Assembly: GCA_963771735.1 (NCBI GenBank)
Contig: CAVYUN010000002.1
Coordinates: 1,116,001-1,180,000 of the forward strand
From: 66-474 sp963771735
Lineage (GTDB): Bacteria; Pseudomonadota; Gammaproteobacteria; Xanthomonadales; Rhodanobacteraceae
Length of the DNA: 64,000 nucleotides
Direction: 5' to 3'
The translations under genes were made by a program, and so were the position numbers. This document shows, piece after piece, positions 17,387 through 25,543 of the stretch (its first letter is position 1; each line of letters starts with the position of its first letter). The notes below the pieces were generated by a model, which searched no databases, had not been told where the DNA came from, and saw only the letters and a program-made list of their open reading frames with translations.

Positions 17387-18175
17387 ATGGACGACAAGCC
17401 CGATGCCGCCTTTCTCGATCACGCACTGGATATCGCGCTCGGCGCCGCACGCGCCGCCGGCGACTGCATCGCCCGGCATTTCGCGCGGGGCGTGGAGGTG
17501 GAAATCAAGCCCGATGCGACGCCGGTCACCATCGCCGATCGCGAGGCCGAGCAGGTCATTCGGGACGCCCTGAAACGGCATTTCCCCGATCATGCCATCC
17601 TGGGCGAGGAAGGCGGCCGCGAAGGCGAGGGTGAATGCCTGTGGTTGGTCGACCCGCTGGACGGGACCAAGAGTTTCGTTAGGGGAACGCCTTTTTTCTC
17701 GGTCCAGATTGCCCTGATGCGGGCGGGCGAGCTGGTCCTCGGTGTCTCGCATGCTCCCCTTTACGGGGAGACCATGTGGGCGCGACGGGGGGGCGGCGCG
17801 TTCCTTGATGGCAAATGCGTGCAGGTCGCCGCAACGCCCGACCTGCGGAATGCCGTTCTGTCACTGGGCAATATCCTGTCGCTGGCACGCGACCCCGAAC
17901 ACTGGGGCGGACTCGGAGAACTGATCGGCTCGGTCGACCGTACACGTGGTTACGGCGATTTCTGTCATTATCATCTGCTGGCACGCGGCGCACTGGACAT
18001 AGTCATCGAGTCCGACGTCAACATCCTGGATATTGCCGCGCTGAGCGTGATCGTGAGGGAAGCTGGCGGGGTGTTCACCGATCTGGCCGGCCGGGCACCG
18101 TCGCTTGCAACGGTCAGCGTGCTGGCATCGGTGCCCGCCTTGCACGCGGGGTTGCTGGGGCGGTTTCGGAGCTGA
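17387..18175 (+). CDS. Inositol monophosphatase family protein (possible histidinol-phosphatase)
   Basis: A 262-residue metal-dependent phosphatase of the IMPase/FBPase superfamily. It carries the metal-binding motifs GEEGG (about 70) and WLVDPLDGTKSFVRG (about 85-99) and the late motif DVNILDIAALSVIVREAGG (about 212-230), where the usual Trp-Asp is replaced by Leu-Asp. The closest named relatives by feel are HisN-type histidinol-phosphatases, but substrate cannot be assigned. The ATG at 17387 has only a weak GATAGG site (17374-17379), which belongs to the arm of the preceding repeat element. An in-frame ATG at 17367 within the element would add seven residues and cannot be excluded. Confidence 0.8.
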   Translation: MDDKPDAAFLDHALDIALGAARAAGDCIARHFARGVEVEIKPDATPVTIADREAEQVIRDALKRHFPDHAILGEEGGREGEGECLWLVDPLDGTKSFVRGTPFFSVQIALMRAGELVLGVSHAPLYGETMWARRGGGAFLDGKCVQVAATPDLRNAVLSLGNILSLARDPEHWGGLGELIGSVDRTRGYGDFCHYHLLARGALDIVIESDVNILDIAALSVIVREAGGVFTDLAGRAPSLATVSVLASVPALHAGLLGRFRS

Positions 18176-18205
18176 TCCCCTTGCGACGGCGGCGCTTGAC
18201 AAAAA

Positions 18206-18221
18206 CGTGAAATCTGTCACG
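18206..18221. promoter_or_regulatory. Dyad upstream of the dodecin gene
   Basis: A perfect dyad CGTGA-AATCTG-TCACG lies 58 bases before the dodecin start. It matches eight of ten positions of the CRP-family consensus. TTGACA hexamers flank it at 18196-18201 and 18223-18228; neither has a convincing -10 partner at normal spacing. A regulatory role for a Clp/CRP-type protein is an inference from the pattern. Confidence 0.3.
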
Positions 18222-18279
18222 GTTGACAATGCATGCTTGTCCAACTGTCAGATTCCCGGAGCCAACAAGGAGAGCCAGC

Positions 18280-18483
18280 ATGTCCGTTACCAAAGTCATC
18301 GAACTGAGTGCGTCTTCTGCCAAGGGCATCGAGGACGCCGTGCGCCACGGACTGGAGAAGGCCGGCAAGACCGTCAAGAACATCAAGGGTGCCTGGGTCA
18401 ACGACATCAAGGTCGCCACCGACAACGACGGCAACGTGAAAGAATGGCGGGTGAACATACGCATCAATTTTGAAGTCGATTGA
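18280..18483 (+). CDS. Dodecin (flavin-binding protein)
   Basis: A 67-residue protein that assembles as a dodecamer and stores or buffers flavins in the cytoplasm. The sequence MSVTKVIELSASSAKGIEDA through TVKNIKGAWVNDIKV and WRVNIRINFEVD matches dodecins along its whole length, including the conserved Trp that stacks on the isoalloxazine ring. The ATG at 18280 follows AACAAGGAGAG. It is monocistronic, between the phosphatase-family gene and an orphan regulator. Confidence 0.93.
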   Translation: MSVTKVIELSASSAKGIEDAVRHGLEKAGKTVKNIKGAWVNDIKVATDNDGNVKEWRVNIRINFEVD

Positions 18484-18580
18484 GCGTTTGCGGGATCGAT
18501 TGCGTGCAAGGATGGTTGATGTCCGAAGGACCGGCAACGGCGTGAGGGGTCATGCGGTTGACGAGAGCGCGAAGACAACG

Positions 18581-19279
18581 ATGAGTGCTGTGACGTGGAC
18601 AATCGGATGCGTCGAGGACGACGTCGACCAGGCGGAACTGTTGCGCCTGTGGCTGGAACAAGCAGGTTACGGCTGCGCGGTATTCCGGACCGCGAATGAT
18701 TTCCGACGGCGTCTCGGCAACGAGGCCGTCGATCTGGTTCTGCTGGATCGCAGCCTTCCCGATGCCAAGGGGCTGGATCTGCTGTCCTGGATACGCCAGT
18801 CGCCCAATGACAGCCTGCCTGTGATCTTCCTGACCGCCAGTGGTGATGAGTCCGACATCATCGAGGGCCTTGCCGCAGGCGCCGACGACTATGTGGTCAA
18901 GCCGCCCAAGCAGGGCGAACTGCTGGCGCGGGTTGCTGCAGTGCTGCGCCGTCGCGGTGGCGACAGCGACGGCAGCGACACGCTGGAATTGCCGCCGTAC
19001 CGGATCGATGCGCAGCGCCGCCAGATCAGCATCAATGGCGAGCCGGTGGACCTGACCCAGCGGGAATACGAATTGGCCTGCTACCTCTTCCGCCGCCAGG
19101 GTCGCATCGTGAGCCGCGATGCGCTGCTGGAGAATGTCTGGAACCTCGCCGGCGACGTCAGCACCCGCACCGTCGACACCCACATCAGCCGTCTGCGCAA
19201 GAAGCTGGGGCTGGCGGGCGAGAACGGCTGGCGCCTGATGGCCGTTTACCAGCACGGTTACCGCATCGAGCAAGGGTGA
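18581..19279 (+). CDS. Orphan OmpR-family response regulator
   Basis: A 232-residue DNA-binding response regulator. The receiver (1-125) has the acidic pocket VEDDVDQ, phospho-acceptor Asp in LVLLDRSLPDAKG (about 54), FLTASG and VVKPPKQGE. The C-terminal winged helix (about 135-230) shows VDLTQREYELACYLFRRQGR and TVDTHISRLRKKLGL. The start MSAVTWTIG at 18581 fits the domain boundary; ribosome-site evidence is weak, and an in-frame start further upstream would overlap the dodecin gene. No histidine kinase is adjacent, so partner and targets are unknown. Confidence 0.85.
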   Translation: MSAVTWTIGCVEDDVDQAELLRLWLEQAGYGCAVFRTANDFRRRLGNEAVDLVLLDRSLPDAKGLDLLSWIRQSPNDSLPVIFLTASGDESDIIEGLAAGADDYVVKPPKQGELLARVAAVLRRRGGDSDGSDTLELPPYRIDAQRRQISINGEPVDLTQREYELACYLFRRQGRIVSRDALLENVWNLAGDVSTRTVDTHISRLRKKLGLAGENGWRLMAVYQHGYRIEQG

Positions 19280-19332
19280 TTGGTGGCGCGTCTGGCGTTA
19301 GACTTGGCGGCTCGCGCTAACCGGACAGGCAC

Positions 19333-19923
19333 TTGCCACTCCACCCGACGATACTAGAGACCCTGCGGCGTCTGCATGCCGCGGCGTGCGCCGGTGGTGA
19401 CCCCGAGCCGAACGCAATGACGGTTGCGACCGCGGATTCAGACGGTCACGTGCATGCGCGGATGGTCCTGCTGAAAACCCTGGACGAACGCGGGCCGACT
19501 TTTTTCACGCACTACGCGAGCGACAAGGGTGCGCAACTCGAGGCCAATCCGCACATCGCGCTGTGCCTGTACTGGAAGCAGCTCGATCCGGCAGTGCAAG
19601 TGCGCATCGAGGGCCGTGCGGAAAAGCTGCCGGCGGCCGAATCCGACGACTATTTTGCCACTCGCGAGCGTCTGAGCCAGCTCGGGGCCTGGGCGTCGCT
19701 GCAGTCGCAAACCTTGCCTGATCGTGCCACCCTCGAAGCGCGTGTCGCCGAGTTCGAACGCAAGTTCGCCGGGCGCGAGGTGCCGCGCCCTCCCGAGTGG
19801 GGCGGATATCGCGTGGTACCCGACATGGTCGAGTTCTGGTACGCCGGTGCGCATCGCTGGAACGAACGCGAGCGCTGGGAACTCGTCGATGGCGTCTGGC
19901 GCGAGCGCCTGTTGTATCCATGA
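19333..19923 (+). CDS. pdxH: Pyridoxine/pyridoxamine 5'-phosphate oxidase
   Basis: A 196-residue FMN-dependent oxidase that makes pyridoxal 5'-phosphate from PNP or PMP. Family segments are AMTVATADSDGHVHARMVLLK, FFTHYASDKGAQLEANP, the RIEGRAEKL strand, SQLGAWASLQSQ and EVPRPPEWGGYRVVPDMVEFW. The C-terminus (RWNERERWELVDGVWRERLL) is the divergent form found in xanthomonads; the classical Arg-Leu-His-Asp-Arg motif is altered. The start is a TTG at 19333: an in-frame TAA at 19318-19320 rules out anything earlier and the next ATG would remove conserved sequence. GGACAGG precedes it. Confidence 0.88.
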   Translation: MPLHPTILETLRRLHAAACAGGDPEPNAMTVATADSDGHVHARMVLLKTLDERGPTFFTHYASDKGAQLEANPHIALCLYWKQLDPAVQVRIEGRAEKLPAAESDDYFATRERLSQLGAWASLQSQTLPDRATLEARVAEFERKFAGREVPRPPEWGGYRVVPDMVEFWYAGAHRWNERERWELVDGVWRERLLYP

Positions 19924-20024
19924 TGGGCGGACCCCGCCGCATCGTGTGCCTGACCGAGGGCGAGGCGGAGTTGTCGCGAGATGCCGGGGGCATCTCGCGC
20001 CGTCGAGCGCACGGCCAGGGATGA
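19920..20024 (+). other. 34-codon ORF duplicating the start of the downstream BtuF-like gene
   Basis: A short frame coupled to pdxH (ATGA overlap) reads MMGGPRRIVCLTEGEAELSR and stops at 20024. Its first 14 residues repeat the N-terminus of the gene at 20056 (MPGPERIVCLTEEPCE), but with GC-rich codons where the real gene uses AT-rich ones. After the matching part it runs into hairpin-prone sequence. It may be a remnant of an older start of the gene, displaced when sequence was inserted or duplicated, or a coupled leader peptide. No function is claimed. Confidence 0.4.
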
Positions 20025-20055
20025 CCGGGCTGGCACCCGGCACAAGGGAGGGTTC

Positions 20056-20847
20056 ATGCCAGGACCTGAAAGAATCGTTTGTTTGACCGAAGAACCATGC
20101 GAGGTGCTGTACGCACTCGGCGAGCAGGATCGCATCGTCGGCATCTCCGGGTTCACGGTGCGACCGCCGCGCGCGCGCAGGGAAAAGCCGAAAGTCTCGG
20201 CGTTCACCAGCGCGAAGATCGACCGCATCCTCGACCTGAAGCCCGACATGGCGATCGGATTTTCCGACATCCAGGCCGATATTGCGCGGGAATTGATCAA
20301 GGCCGGTGTCGAGGTGTGGATCAGCAACCACCGTTCCGTCGCCGGCATTCTCGATTACGTGCGCCGGCTCGGTGCGCTGGTCGGCGCGGCGGACAAGGCC
20401 GAGGTCCACGCGCGTGAACTCGAGGCGCATGTCGAGAGCGTGCGCGCACAAGGCGCCAGCTTGCCGCGGCACCCGCGCGTTTACTTCGAAGAATGGGATG
20501 AGCCGCCCATCACCGGCATCCTCTGGGTCGCCGAGTTGATCCGCATTGCCGGCGGCGAAGATGTGTTTCCCGAACTGGCGGAGCGTTCACTGGCAAGGGA
20601 TCGCATCCTCGCGGATCCGCTCGAAGTCGTGCGACGTGCACCCGACCTGGTCCTGGGGTCTTGGTGCGGCAAGAAATTCCGGCCGCAGGCAGTGGCTGCG
20701 CGCAAAGGATGGCAGGCCATTCCGGCGGTACGCGACGGCGAGCTGCACGAGATCAAATCCCCGATCATCCTGCAGCCCGGTCCGGCCGCGCTTGCCGACG
20801 GGCTGGATGCACTGCATGCCGTCATTGCCCGCTGGGCGCTTGGTTAA
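20056..20847 (+). CDS. BtuF-like cobalamin-type substrate-binding protein lacking a signal peptide
   Basis: A 263-residue protein with the fold of periplasmic cobalamin/haem-binding proteins: ERIVCLTEEPCEVLYALGEQ at the start, AFTSAKIDRILDLKPDMAIG, EVWISNHRSVAGILDYVRRL, the central helix and ELHEIKSPIILQPGPAALADG at the end. The ATG at 20056 has a strong AAGGGAGGG site. No signal peptide or lipobox is present and no ABC permease or ATPase is adjacent, so a transport role is doubtful. Such cytoplasmic BtuF-like proteins occur widely in proteobacteria with no settled function. Confidence 0.78.
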   Translation: MPGPERIVCLTEEPCEVLYALGEQDRIVGISGFTVRPPRARREKPKVSAFTSAKIDRILDLKPDMAIGFSDIQADIARELIKAGVEVWISNHRSVAGILDYVRRLGALVGAADKAEVHARELEAHVESVRAQGASLPRHPRVYFEEWDEPPITGILWVAELIRIAGGEDVFPELAERSLARDRILADPLEVVRRAPDLVLGSWCGKKFRPQAVAARKGWQAIPAVRDGELHEIKSPIILQPGPAALADGLDALHAVIARWALG

Positions 20848-20892
20848 CACCGTTTCGGCTGATGTCGAGCAACGTTGCTCAAGAGCGCACAA

Positions 20893-21462
20893 TCAAATCG
20901 TGTGCCCGGCGTTCATCAACCAGGCCACGACGACTGTCTGCACCAGCAGGATCACCAGAATCGCCAGCGCCGGCGACAGGTCGAATCCACCGATCAGTGG
21001 CAACACCCTGCGGAAGGGTTTCAACACCGGTTCGACGATCTTGCCCAGCAGCGGTACCAGCGGATTGCGCGCGTCCACGTTGACGTAACTGAGCAATGCC
21101 CACGCAAAGATCATGATCAGGTAAACGATCATCACGAAATCAAGAAGATCCGCCACGCCCAGCACCAGTGCCCCCACGTTGCTCGCCCAGAAGCCGGGTA
21201 CCACCAGGCGCAGCAGGAAATTCTTGATGACTTCCAGTATCAGCGCGATCAGCAGCGCGGCGAGATTGATCCGTCGCAAGGTCGGGATCACCCGCCGTAA
21301 CGGCGTCAGCACCGGATTGGTGGCGCGATAGAGGAACTGGCAGATCGGGTTGTAGAAATCCGCACGCGCGGCTTCGGCAAGCAGGCGGAACACGAACAAT
21401 CCGACCAGGCACCCGAAGGCAAACTGGATCAAAAGGATCAGCGCATTGGCGAGGTAGATCAT
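20893..21462 (-). CDS. yggT: YggT family membrane protein
   Basis: A 189-residue integral membrane protein with four predicted helices in two related halves. Each half contains the family pattern NP-(I/L)-x(n)-P-(V/L)-L-x-P-(L/F)-R-R, seen here as ATNPVLTPLRRVIPT and KIVEPVLKPFRRVLP. The function is uncertain; relatives are linked to osmotic tolerance and division. It overlaps proC by 4 bases (21459-21462), the usual proC-yggT arrangement, and is probably translated by coupling. Confidence 0.9.
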   Translation of the reverse strand: MIYLANALILLIQFAFGCLVGLFVFRLLAEAARADFYNPICQFLYRATNPVLTPLRRVIPTLRRINLAALLIALILEVIKNFLLRLVVPGFWASNVGALVLGVADLLDFVMIVYLIMIFAWALLSYVNVDARNPLVPLLGKIVEPVLKPFRRVLPLIGGFDLSPALAILVILLVQTVVVAWLMNAGHTI

Positions 21463-22325
21463 GCCATCGGTTCCCCGCCATCCAGTTCGGCGGACATCTC
21501 GGCACCGCGGGCTTGCGCGGCGGCGAGCGCCGCTTTGACCAGCGAACGAAATCCGCCTTGCTCGAAGGTATCGAGTGCGGCGGCGGTGGTACCGTGCGGC
21601 GAAGTCACGCGCTTGCGCAGTTCGGCGGCCGTTTCGTCGTCGTCGGCCAGCATGTGCCCGGCGCCCAGGCAGGTTTGCGCTGCCAGCGCCCGCGCTCTAT
21701 CGCGTGGCAGGCCGAGTTCCACCGCCGCGTCTTCCATCGCCTCGACCATCAGGAAAAAGTAGGCGGGGCCCGAGCCGGACAGTGCGGTGACCGTATCCAT
21801 CTGTGCTTCGTCGTCGATCCAGCACACGATGCCGGCCGCGTCCAGGATGTTTTCGGCCAGCACGCGCTGGCCGGGGTCGACGTTGCGGTTGGCGCACAAT
21901 CCGCTGGCGCCCGCGCCTACCAGCGCCGGTGTGTTGGGCATGCAGCGAACGATCGCATGGTGGGTACCGAGCATGCGTTCCAGTTGCCCGATACGGATGC
22001 CGGCCGCGATAGAAATCACCAACGGATGCGCATCGCGCAGCGGCTCGATCAGTCCCGCGCAGACCGCCCGCATCATTTGCGGTTTCACCGCCAGCAGCAC
22101 GCAATCCGCACCGGCCACGGCTTCGGCATTGTCCGCGAAGGTGGCTACGCTGAACTCGCGTTCCAATGCCTTGCGCGCCTCTGCACGCGGCTCGGCGACA
22201 CGGATCGCCGCAGGCGGAACCCCGCGGGCCCGTTGCGCGCCGATCAGGCTGCGTGCCATGTTGCCGCCGCCGATAAAGGCGATCTGCGCGCAGGTGGCAG
22301 GGGATGACTCGGGGCTCACGGGCAT
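21459..22325 (-). CDS. proC: Pyrroline-5-carboxylate reductase
   Basis: A 288-residue NAD(P)H-dependent reductase for the last step of proline synthesis. The Rossmann motif IAFIGGGNMARSLIGA is at about 14-30. Further family segments are DCVLLAVKPQMM, VISIAAGIRIGQLERMLG, RCMPNTPALVGAGASGLC, the catalytic-domain ALSGSGPAYFFLMVEAMEDA and RVTSPHGTTAAALDTFEQGG. The ATG at 22325 gives about 12 residues before the first strand, normal for the family. Operonic with yggT. Confidence 0.95.
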   Translation of the reverse strand: MPVSPESSPATCAQIAFIGGGNMARSLIGAQRARGVPPAAIRVAEPRAEARKALEREFSVATFADNAEAVAGADCVLLAVKPQMMRAVCAGLIEPLRDAHPLVISIAAGIRIGQLERMLGTHHAIVRCMPNTPALVGAGASGLCANRNVDPGQRVLAENILDAAGIVCWIDDEAQMDTVTALSGSGPAYFFLMVEAMEDAAVELGLPRDRARALAAQTCLGAGHMLADDDETAAELRKRVTSPHGTTAAALDTFEQGGFRSLVKAALAAAQARGAEMSAELDGGEPMA

Positions 22326-22399
22326 GGACCTTGCGTGTCGGCGATGGCTACAAGGATAACAAGCCGCGCAGCCGTCGACTCCGGCGTCGACGGTCGTCC

Positions 22400-25300
22400 T
22401 CAGGCTTGTCCCAGCGCCGCCTCGCGTTTGAGCGCGCGTTGGGCCTTGCGTTCCCGCCTGCGCCGGGCCCAGGTGCCGAACACCAGGTAGATCGCCGGTG
22501 TCGACAGCAGGGTCAGGCTTTGCGAGAAGATCAGGCCGCCCAGCATCGCGATGCCGAGCGGGCGGCGCAATTCCGAGCCGGTGCCGAGGCCGACGACCAG
22601 CGGCAGCGAAGCCAGGATCGCCACCATGGTCGTCATCATGATCGGGCGGAAACGCACCAGGCAGGCCTCGCGCACGGCGTCCAGCGGGGTGCGGCCCTCA
22701 CGCTCGGCCACCACCGCAAAGTCGACCATCATGATGGCGTTCTTCTTGACCAGGCCGATCAGCAACACCAGCGCCATGATCGCGACGATGGACAGCGGCG
22801 TGTTGGTGACCAGCAGCGCCAGCAGTGCGCCGACGCCTGCGGCGGGCAGGGTCGAGAGGATCGTGATCGGGTGCACCAGGTTCTCGTAGAGCATACCCAG
22901 CACCAGGTAAACCGCGATGATCGCGCCGATCAACAACAGCGGCATTTCCGACATCTGTTGCTGGAAACGCCGGAAGAAGTCGCCGAATCCGAGCTTGATG
23001 TCGCCCGGCATGCGCATGTCGGAAATCGCCTTCTGGATCTGCTGCATGGCTTCGCCCATGTTGGCGCCCGGCACCAGGTTGAAGCTCAACGACATGCTGG
23101 TCATCTGGTCGATGTGTTCGATCTGGCTGGGTTCGACGGTCGATTCCTGATGGGCGATTTCGCTGATCGGTATCATGCCGCCATTCGACGAATGGACCAT
23201 GATCGTGTTCAACGCCGCCGGCGACGCGGTTTGCGCGGGGAGCGCGCTCAACACCACCTGGTAATTGTCGGTATCGGAATAGATGGTCGATATCTGGCGC
23301 TGTCCGAAGGCGTTGTAAAGCGCGTCGTCCACGGACGCCATCGACACGCCCAGGGCGGCGGCCTTGGCGCGATCCACCACCATGTTCTGCAGTAGCGAGC
23401 CCTCGTCGAGATCGGTCCCGACGTCCCGGAAGATCGGATTTTTCTTGAGCTGCGCCTGCAATTTCGGCAGCCATTCCTCCAGCTCCGTGGCGCTGTTGGA
23501 TTCCAGGTTCACGCTGTACTGGCCGCCCTGGCTGGTCCCGCCGCCCCCACTCGGCAGATCCTCGTGGGGGCGCAGGCGCACGTCGAGGTCCGGGTATTGT
23601 CCGACCTTGGCCGATAACCGGGCGACCACCTGGTCGGTGGACAGGCGACGACCCTGTCCGAGCGGTTTCAACTGGATGCTGAACCAGCCGCTGGCCCCGC
23701 GGCGGCCGGTGCCGATGGACCCGCCCACGTACTCCACGGCCGGATCGGACTGCAACACCTTCATGATGGTCTGGGTGCGGGCCTCGAGGTCGGCAAACGA
23801 CATCGTGGCGCTGCCGCTGGCGCGTCCCCAGATCAGGCCGGTGTCCTGCGGCGGGAAATTGGTGGCCGACACCTTGGTGAACAGGAAAATGGTCAGCGCC
23901 AGCAGGAACAACGGCGACCATGCCATCAATTTGGGGTGCCTGTGCAAGGTCCAGTCGAGCGTGCGCATGTACACCGCCAGCATGCCGGCATGGAAACGGT
24001 CGAGCGCCCGCGAGAGCCGGGATGGGCCCGCTTCGCGCTTCCGCCGTGATGGCGCAGGAACAGCCCGCACAGGGCTGGTGTAAGCGTCAGGGACACCAGC
24101 ATCGACACGAAGATCGCGGCGATCAGGGTAACCGTGAATTCGCGGAAGAACACGCCCAGCATGCCGGGCGCGAACAGGATCGGCGTGAACACCGCGATCA
24201 GCGACGCGGTGATGGCGATGATCGTGAAGCCTATCTCCCTGGAGCCTTCCAGCGCGGCCTGCATCCGTGTCTTGCCTTCGTCGAGGTGGCGGGTGATGTT
24301 CTCGATCACCACGATCGCGTCGTCCACCACGAAAGTCAGTGCGATCACCAGCGCCAGCAGCGACAGGTTGTCGAGGGTGTAGTCCATCGAGTACATCACG
24401 ATGAACGCACCGCACAGCGACAACGGCACGGCTGCCGCGGCGATCACGGTGGGCGCGACGCGCCGCAGGAACGCCGCCATGGTCAGGATCACCATGGTGA
24501 GGCTGATCAGCAGGGTGATCTGGACGTCGTTGATCGAGTCGCGGATCGTCGGCGTGCCGTCGAAGTAAGGAGTCAACTGGGTGCCCGGCGGCAACAGGTT
24601 GCGCAGGCCGGCCAGTTCGTTCCGGACACCGTCCACCGTCTCGATCACGTTCGCGTCGGGCCGCTTGAATATCTGCAGCTGGATCGAACGCTTGCCGTTG
24701 AAATAGGCGGCCTGGTAACTGTCCTGGGCACCCTGGAAGACATTAGCGACATCGTGCAGGTAGACCGGCATCCCGTTGTGGGTCGCGACCACGAGGTCGG
24801 CGAAGTCCTGTGCGGAATGCAGCTGGTCGTTGGCGGTGATCGCGGTGGCGATCTTGCCGTTGCTGAGGAATCCCTGCGGCGAAGTGACGTTGGCGGCGGT
24901 GATCGCGTTGCGGATGTCGTTGGTGGAAAGGCCAAGCGCCGACAACTTGTGCAGATCCACTTCGACGCGCACTGCCGGTTGCGCGCTGCCCGATACGTCC
25001 ACCGACGCCACGCCCGGCAACTGGCTTAGTCGTGGTTCAAGCAGCGTGTTGGCGTCGTTGTACAACTCGGACATGGGCTGGGTGTCCGAGGTCAGCGCCA
25101 GCGCGATCACCGGGTCATCGTTGGGATTGGCCTTGTGCCATTCCGGCATCGCCAGGCCGGACGGCAGGTCGGGCACTGCCGCGTTGATGGCGGCATCGAC
25201 CTGCTGCGCCGCCGCGTTGATGTCGACGTCGGAATCGAAGAACAGGATCACGAACGCGCTGCCGTTGGAGCTGCGCGAATTCATCATGTCGATGCCGGGT

Positions 25301-25521
25301 ATCTGGCCGAGATGACGCTCCAGTGGCGCGGTCACGGTGGCCGACATGGTGTTGGCGCTGGCGCCGGGTTCGCCGGCGGAAACCCAGATCGCGGGAAAGG
25401 ACAACTGCGGCAACGAGCTGATGCCGAGCATCGTGTAGCAAATCAGCCCTGCCACCAGCACGCCCGTTGCCAGCAGCGAGGTGCCGATGGGGCGCTTGAT
25501 GAAGGGTGCGGAAATGTTCAT
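22400..25521 (-). pseudogene. mdtC: RND multidrug efflux permease MdtC-like, frameshifted
   Basis: One RND permease gene split between two reading frames. The first part starts at 25521 (MNISAPFIKRPIGTSLLATG) and is normal up to about 24040, ending in SLTLTPALCGLFLRHHGG. The rest continues in a second frame from about 24035 (RALDRFHAGMLAVYMRTLDW) to the stop at 22400 (ALKREAALGQA). The change lies in the GC-rich stretch 24010-24050, in the loop after the first membrane-helix block, and one base restores a continuous protein of about 1,040 residues. Helix motifs (FVVDDAIVVIENI, LIGLVKKNAIMMVDFA) are intact on both sides. It would be an inner-membrane proton antiporter partnered with MdtB and MdtA. 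Real inactivation and sequencing error are both possible. Confidence 0.85.
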
Positions 25522-25543
25522 GGTCGAGCCTTCGCCGGCCGCG

